Origin: Christensenella sp.
GTDB taxonomy: Bacteria; Bacillota; Clostridia; Christensenellales; CAG-917
Reading direction: 5' to 3'
Length of the DNA: 64,000 nucleotides
NCBI GenBank assembly: GCA_022009775.1
Contig: CP091723.1
Coordinates: 1,488,001-1,552,000 of the forward strand
Positions 59,413-64,000 of this stretch are shown one piece after another (position 1 is the first letter of the stretch; every line of letters begins with the position of its first letter). Under the pieces are notes generated by a model. It was not told the origin of the DNA, ran no database searches, and worked only from the letters and a program-made list of their open reading frames with translations. The position numbers and the translations under genes were made by a program.

Positions 59413-60699
59413 ATGGATTACAAAATGCAACTCACGCCCGAGCAAGTTGACATTCTCAACGGCAAGCAGGGCAAAACGAAGGCAATGGTTATGGAAACCT
59501 TGGTCATGTTCGGAGACATTTTCGGAGCAAAACGCTTGGTTGAAGTGACTCACAAGGAAGGGCATCTCGTCACGAGTTTCGGCATCGGATTGCTCAAACC
59601 GCTCTACAAAACAATGGATAGACTTATTGCGGACGGCATCAAGACGCAAGGCACGTTCACGGTTGACCCGCGCCCGCTCGACAGAGCCAACGTCAAGTAT
59701 TCTCTTCTTGACAGGCTCGTCAACGAAAAGGTTATGTATTCACAGCAAAAACGCTATGAAGAGCAGTTGAAAGCGGTGGGACTCAAAGACGCAAACGCAT
59801 TCACTTGCGCGTGCTATCTCGACGAAGTCGGCAACGTTCCGAAGAAAGGCGACGTTCTTTCTTGGGCGGAATCCAGTGCAGTCGTTTATGCAAACTCCGT
59901 TCTCGGCGCACGTTGCAACCGCAACAGCGGTATGCTCGATCTTTTCGGTTCTATCATCGGTTACGTCCCCGAATTCGGCCTTCTCACCGACGAAGGCAGA
60001 AAAGCAACTTGGATTGTCAAGGTCGAAACGACAAAAATCCCCGAAGCGCAAATTCTCGGCAGCGCAATCGGCATGAAAGTCGTTGAAGACGTACCTTACG
60101 TTTACGGTCTTGATAAGTGGATCGGCAGTGAACTTAACGACGAAAATAAGGGATATCTCAAAGATTTCGGCGCGGCAACCGCATCAAACGGCGCAGTCGG
60201 TCTCTATCACATCGACAATCTCACGCCCGAAGCGAAAGAACTAGGCGAAAAACTCATCGTCGAAAACCCGAAAGTGTACGTCATCGACGACGCGGAACTC
60301 GAAAGAGTGTACAAGAGTTATCCGAATATGTGGAAAAAGCCCGATAGCAAGCCGACTATGGCATTTGTTGGCTGTCCGCACCTTACGTTCACCCAACTCA
60401 ACGAATGGACGGATATGATTGAAAATGCACTCAAACAAAACGGCAAAAAGAAAGTCGCGCTCGAAACAATCGTTTGCTCCGCTCCCGACGTCGTTGAAAA
60501 ATTCAAGAAAACTCCCGCATACGCCAGACTTATCGCAACGGGAGCGAAACTCACGAGCATTTGTCCGCTTATGTACACCAACAATCCGCTCACCAAGGGC
60601 AAATCCATTGCGACTTGCTCCAACAAACTCCGCACGTACAGCATCGCAAGATACTATAAGACGGCGGATCTCGTCAACATCATCGCAGGAAAGGAGTGA
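59413..60699 (+). CDS. Aconitase X catalytic subunit (AcnX large, DUF521)
   Basis: 428 aa, intact. Recognised from the overall AcnX pattern: LTPEQVDILNGKQG, EVTHKEGHLVTSFGIG, CACYLDEVGN, GARCNRNSGMLDL, FVGCPHLTFTQL, CPLMYTNNPLTKGKSIATCSNKLRTY as separated cysteine-bearing motifs. Family members are Fe-S dehydratases: cis-3-hydroxy-L-proline dehydratase in bacteria, phosphomevalonate dehydratase in archaea. The small subunit gene follows directly. Confidence 0.9.
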   Translation: MDYKMQLTPEQVDILNGKQGKTKAMVMETLVMFGDIFGAKRLVEVTHKEGHLVTSFGIGLLKPLYKTMDRLIADGIKTQGTFTVDPRPLDRANVKYSLLDRLVNEKVMYSQQKRYEEQLKAVGLKDANAFTCACYLDEVGNVPKKGDVLSWAESSAVVYANSVLGARCNRNSGMLDLFGSIIGYVPEFGLLTDEGRKATWIVKVETTKIPEAQILGSAIGMKVVEDVPYVYGLDKWIGSELNDENKGYLKDFGAATASNGAVGLYHIDNLTPEAKELGEKLIVENPKVYVIDDAELERVYKSYPNMWKKPDSKPTMAFVGCPHLTFTQLNEWTDMIENALKQNGKKKVALETIVCSAPDVVEKFKKTPAYARLIATGAKLTSICPLMYTNNPLTKGKSIATCSNKLRTYSIARYYKTADLVNIIAGKE

Positions 60700-60704
60700 A
60701 GACT

Positions 60705-61145
60705 ATGAAAACTTTTAAGGGTAGAGTTATTGCAGGCGGCGACTTCAAGGGCGAAGCCGTAGTTTCGAGACAAGGCGTCAACACTCTCGCAACGTTCCAG
60801 AAGAGTGCGCTCACCAACGCAAAACAAGTCATTGTCAGCGACCAGAACAACAAAGATATTTTCGGGCTCAACATCACGGGCAAAGTGCTTTGCCTGCCGC
60901 AAACCATAGGTTCGACAACGGGCGGTCTCGTCATTCAGACGGTATGCTCTATGGGTATCAATCCTGCGGCGTTCCTTTTTGCAGACCATATAGACTCGCT
61001 TGCCGCAAGCGGAATCGTTCTTGCAAAAATTTGGGAAGACAGCAACGTTATTGCAATCGACCAACTCGGCGACGAATTCCTTAAATCCGTCAACATCGGC
61101 GATGCCGTGACCATTTCAAAGGACGGCACTGTCACTATCGGCTGA
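60705..61145 (+). CDS. Aconitase X swivel subunit (AcnX small, DUF126)
   Basis: 146 aa. KGRVIAGGDFKGEAVVS, GKVLCLPQTIGSTTGGLVI and NPAAFLFADHID are DUF126 hallmarks. ATG 60705 is preferred over the GTG at 60696 because the AAGGAG site (60690-60695) sits nine bases before the ATG but touches the GTG. Forms the active site with the catalytic subunit. Confidence 0.92.
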   Translation: MKTFKGRVIAGGDFKGEAVVSRQGVNTLATFQKSALTNAKQVIVSDQNNKDIFGLNITGKVLCLPQTIGSTTGGLVIQTVCSMGINPAAFLFADHIDSLAASGIVLAKIWEDSNVIAIDQLGDEFLKSVNIGDAVTISKDGTVTIG

Positions 61146-61170
61146 TTTAAGAGGCAAAACTATAAGCAAA

Positions 61171-61206
61171 AGCGCGATTTTTCGTTTGAAAAATCGCGCT
61201 TTTTTA
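61171..61206. terminator. Bidirectional terminator between AcnX and aminotransferase genes
   Basis: AGCGCGATTTTT (61171-61182) and AAAAATCGCGCT (61189-61200), perfect 12-bp stem, T6 on the plus strand. Confidence 0.92.
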
Positions 61207-61266
61207 TCGTCGTATTTAACGTTTTAGGTGCAAAACATTGTGGTTATAGGTGTTGTTAGTTTGTAG

Positions 61267-62460
61267 TTATTGTTTTTCTTTTTTGTTTTCGTTTATGAAC
61301 TCTTCGATAAGGTCGAGTGCCTTTTTAATCACGTCGAGAGAATAGGCATAACTTATGCGCACGAAGTCTTTTCCGCTTTTCCCGAATGCCCCGCCCGGGA
61401 CGACTGCAACATTTTTTGCGTCGAGCAGCGCGTACGCGAATTCTTCGCCGTCCATACCCGTTGATTTGACGCAAGGGAAGACGTAGAACGCGCCGCGCGG
61501 AGTGAAGCAATCAAGCCCCATTTCGTTGAGCCGTCCGACGAGATATTTTCGTCTTTCGTCGTAGGTGTCTCGCATTGCGCCCACTTCCTTGAAATCGTCC
61601 TTAAACGACGCATTGAGTGCTTCGAGCGCAACGTACTGGGCGGAAGTCGACGCGCACATTATTGCGTATTGATGGATCTTGTATATCACGTCGATTATCT
61701 CTTTTGGCGCGCAAACGTATCCAAGTCTCCAACCCGTCATTGCAAAGTATTTTGAAAATCCGCTCACGACAATCGTGCGCTCTCTCATTCCGTCAAGAGA
61801 CGCAATGGAAGTGAATTTTGCGCCGTCGTAAACAAGTTCGCCGTAAATCTCGTCGGAGAGCACCAAAAGGTCGTGTTTTTTGATGATGGGGACGAGTTTT
61901 TCAAGGTCGTCCTTTTCCATAATAGCACCGGTAGGGTTGTTCGGATAGGACAAAAGAAGGCATTTTGTTTTCGGAGTAATCGCGCTTTCGAGTTGCTTTG
62001 GCGTGAGTTTGAATTCGTTTTCGATTTTGCAATCTATCGGGACGGGAACGCCGCCGCATAGACTCACGAGCGGAGCATAGCAAACAAAGCACGGCTCGGG
62101 GATAAGCACTTCGTCACTGGGGGCAATGATTGCGCGGAAAGACGCGTCAACGCCTTCGCTTGCGCCGACGGTTATGATGATTTCGTCGCTTGGGTCGTAT
62201 TCAACGCCGATGAAACTTTTCGTGTACTTTGCAATCGCTTCGCGCAGTTCAAAAAGTCCCGCGTTTGCGGTGTATTGCGTTTTGCCGGCGTTGATGCTGT
62301 TTATGCCTGCTTGCGAAAAGGCAGTCGGGGTGGAAAAGTCCGGCTCGCCAACGCCGAGAGACAAGCAATCTTTTCTCGTTGCGGCTATCCCGAAAAATTC
62401 GCGTATGCCCGACGGCTTTAGGTCTCTTGCAATCGGATTGAGTTTTTTTGAGTATTCCAT
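61267..62460 (-). CDS. Aspartate/aromatic-type aminotransferase (class I/II, fold type I)
   Basis: 397 aa, intact. PLP lysine in VVSGFSKYFAMTGWRLGY, SYPNNPTGA, LVLSDEIYGELVYDG and RISYAYS (substrate Arg) place it with PatA/AspC-like enzymes. Start at MEYSKKLNP; an upstream in-frame start has no ribosome binding site. The exact amino acid is not determined by sequence. Confidence 0.93.
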   Translation of the reverse strand: MEYSKKLNPIARDLKPSGIREFFGIAATRKDCLSLGVGEPDFSTPTAFSQAGINSINAGKTQYTANAGLFELREAIAKYTKSFIGVEYDPSDEIIITVGASEGVDASFRAIIAPSDEVLIPEPCFVCYAPLVSLCGGVPVPIDCKIENEFKLTPKQLESAITPKTKCLLLSYPNNPTGAIMEKDDLEKLVPIIKKHDLLVLSDEIYGELVYDGAKFTSIASLDGMRERTIVVSGFSKYFAMTGWRLGYVCAPKEIIDVIYKIHQYAIMCASTSAQYVALEALNASFKDDFKEVGAMRDTYDERRKYLVGRLNEMGLDCFTPRGAFYVFPCVKSTGMDGEEFAYALLDAKNVAVVPGGAFGKSGKDFVRISYAYSLDVIKKALDLIEEFINENKKEKQ

Positions 62461-62537
62461 ATATACCTTAATATTGTAGTCGTTGCTAAATTTTATCACA
62501 GGATTTGAAAAAATACAACACAGAAAGTGAAAAAACG

Positions 62538-63845
62538 TCAGAATAGCAGTGAAATTTCAAGCCCTGCAATTGCGCATAGAATGGACGGAATGCCGACGAG
62601 AAAACCGCGCCATACGAAGTCCACAAATGTGAAACGAACGTTTTGTGTTTTCAAAATTGCGTTCCACATAATCGCGGCAAGCGCGCCTATGGGAGTCAAA
62701 AGCGCACCGAGATTCGAGCCGATGACGGACGCATACAAAGCGGCATGCAGGTTTTGAGCTGATACGCTTTCAAGCACTTTCGAGTAAAGAACGGACATCG
62801 GTATGTTATTTATAAGGTTTGCAAACAGTGCGCTCGTCGTGCCGAAAGAAAACGCGCAATCTATTTTTTGCAGAGACGCCGCAATCTTTTCGGTGATCCC
62901 GCATTCGCTGAGCGACAAAACGATTACGAACATCGAAAGAAGAAACGGCACGAGTTGCCAGGGGAGTCTCGCAATCGTTTTTCCTATCGGTTTAAGCGAT
63001 TTTTTCTCGCATAAAGTGACTACGGAGCATATAAGGAGCACACCGGCGCACGCAACGAGACTTACCAGCCACATTTCAACGCCTATATACGAAGAGATTG
63101 CAAACATAACAGTGCAGACAAAAAGACCGACAAGTCCGATGATAAGGCAGGGTTTATCGTCGATTTTTTCGTCTTGTTCGTGCGGTTTAAGCGGCTCTTT
63201 GAGTTTCTTTGCAAAAAGTGCGTACAAAATTGCCAACGAGCAAAGTCCTGCAAAGACGGTGGGGATTGCCATCATTTTGAGATATTCCGCAAATCCTACG
63301 CCGTATGTTGTGGCAAGGTAAATATTAGTCGGATTGCCGATTATAAACAGCATACTCCAGGTGTTTGCCGCAACGAATTCCGTGACGATGTACGGCACGG
63401 GGTCTATCTCGCAATTTTTCGCAAAATAGCAGATAAATGGCGTGAACGTGAGTATGATAACGTCGTTTGACGTGAAAACGGTGAGAACGGAAGTGACGAT
63501 GTAGAGCAGAAAAAACAATTTTTTCTGACTTGCGCCTGCTTTTTTGAGTGTTGCGTTTGCGAGCCATCTGAAAAATCCGATTTCGTCAAGATAGACGGAA
63601 AGCCCCGTCATTGAAAGGAAAAGAACGAGAATTTTGAGCGGATTCATGGCGTCTTTTGAAGTAAACTGCGCCCATACCGCGCTTGCGTCCACACCTTTTG
63701 CCAATAGCAAAATCACCGCTATGACAAGCGGTATGACCCAGTATAGTCCGATTTTGACTTTGCCGAGTTTTACGTTCAAATCGAACAGAGTGGAGACTAA
63801 TATTCCTATGCTTGCAAGAACAAACATGGATATTGAAAGTGCCAT
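62538..63845 (-). CDS. ArsB/NhaD-family anion or cation transporter
   Basis: 435 aa, intact. Ten or more membrane helices; conserved SNDVIILTFTPFICY, ANTWSMLFIIGNPTN, LFANLINNIPMSVL and SNLGALLTPIGALAA, the paired pore motifs of this superfamily. Start at MALSISM with AAAGGA upstream. No arsR or arsC is nearby, so arsenite export is not supported; a dicarboxylate or sodium/proton role is equally possible. Confidence 0.88.
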   Translation of the reverse strand: MALSISMFVLASIGILVSTLFDLNVKLGKVKIGLYWVIPLVIAVILLLAKGVDASAVWAQFTSKDAMNPLKILVLFLSMTGLSVYLDEIGFFRWLANATLKKAGASQKKLFFLLYIVTSVLTVFTSNDVIILTFTPFICYFAKNCEIDPVPYIVTEFVAANTWSMLFIIGNPTNIYLATTYGVGFAEYLKMMAIPTVFAGLCSLAILYALFAKKLKEPLKPHEQDEKIDDKPCLIIGLVGLFVCTVMFAISSYIGVEMWLVSLVACAGVLLICSVVTLCEKKSLKPIGKTIARLPWQLVPFLLSMFVIVLSLSECGITEKIAASLQKIDCAFSFGTTSALFANLINNIPMSVLYSKVLESVSAQNLHAALYASVIGSNLGALLTPIGALAAIMWNAILKTQNVRFTFVDFVWRGFLVGIPSILCAIAGLEISLLF

Positions 63846-64000
63846 AGAGTTTCCTTTTCCTATTGCGCATATTATGCTCTCAACGGAGCAAAAACGCAAG
63901 CGAATGACGGCTTTTGAAATCGACAAAAACGCAAAATCGCCGCATGGTGATTTTTATATTTACAAAAGCGCGCGTATATGATAAAATATCATGTATAGAT

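Noticed and set aside
62538..63845. Arsenite efflux pump
   Set aside because: The family includes many other ion transporters and there is no arsR, arsC or arsA nearby.

Overview
The window looks like chromosomal sequence from an uncultured low-to-medium GC Firmicute of the Clostridia (probably a gut metagenome genome). This is inferred from AAGGAG-type ribosome binding sites, sigma-A promoters with 17-bp spacers, 'ACDKK' lipoproteins, and a gene set that includes meso-diaminopimelate dehydrogenase, KtrAB with KdpDE, a GGGtGRT protein with its Fe-S scaffold partner, a GlpA/GlpB/DUF1667 trio and an RsmD-CoaD operon. No phage, insertion sequence, plasmid or CRISPR array was found.

Layout. 1-9.9 kb (+): a CUT1-type sugar ABC importer (ATPase with an unusual C-terminal extension, two permeases, binding lipoprotein), then a secreted nuclease lipoprotein and a very large OB-fold/Ig-like surface lipoprotein. 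10-13.4 kb (-): two paralogous DHH phosphoesterases and an M20 peptidase. 13.6-14.2 kb: tRNA-Leu(CAA) followed by a hairpin-rich repeat region. 14.2-19.1 kb (-): a potassium operon ktrB-ktrA-small membrane protein-kdpD-kdpE. 19.3-22.8 kb (-): a two-gene ABC exporter. 23.1-29.9 kb (+): pyrophosphatase, the glpA/glpB/DUF1667 operon, ComEC, and a membrane protein with a Pro/Glu-rich linker. 29.9-30.65 kb: repeat-bearing non-coding DNA. 30.65-34.6 kb: LUD protein, acyltransferase, PepF peptidase. 34.7-36.7 kb (-): the Fe-S scaffold/GGGtGRT pair, whose 3' end and terminator are tandemly duplicated. 36.9-46.9 kb: tyrS, YigZ, recX, MazF-like toxin, ddh, HAD phosphatase, diacylglycerol-kinase-like protein, pgsA and valS. 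47-53.7 kb (+): membrane proteins, alr, 5-formyl-THF cyclo-ligase, an RsmD-CoaD fusion, a coiled-coil protein and a hydroxyacid dehydrogenase. 53.8-63.9 kb: MgtC-like protein, folD, an Old-Yellow-Enzyme-type reductase, a phosphodiesterase-like protein, the two AcnX subunits, an aminotransferase and an ArsB/NhaD transporter.

About 45 single-base frameshifts interrupt otherwise normal genes between 3.6 and 53 kb, including essential ones (valS, tyrS, pgsA, ppa). Nearly all sit in short homopolymers, and each is undone by adding or removing one base of the run. They are read here as sequencing or assembly errors, and each affected gene is given as one feature spanning the repaired frame.

Most unusual points: a tandemly repeated gene tail with only synonymous coding changes; a palindrome placed between -35 and -10 in two separate Fe-S-related promoters; a dense hairpin array behind the tRNA with matches to the tRNA 3' end; the RsmD-CoaD fusion; a short KdpD wired to KtrAB instead of KdpFABC; and the nuclease/OB-fold lipoprotein cluster.
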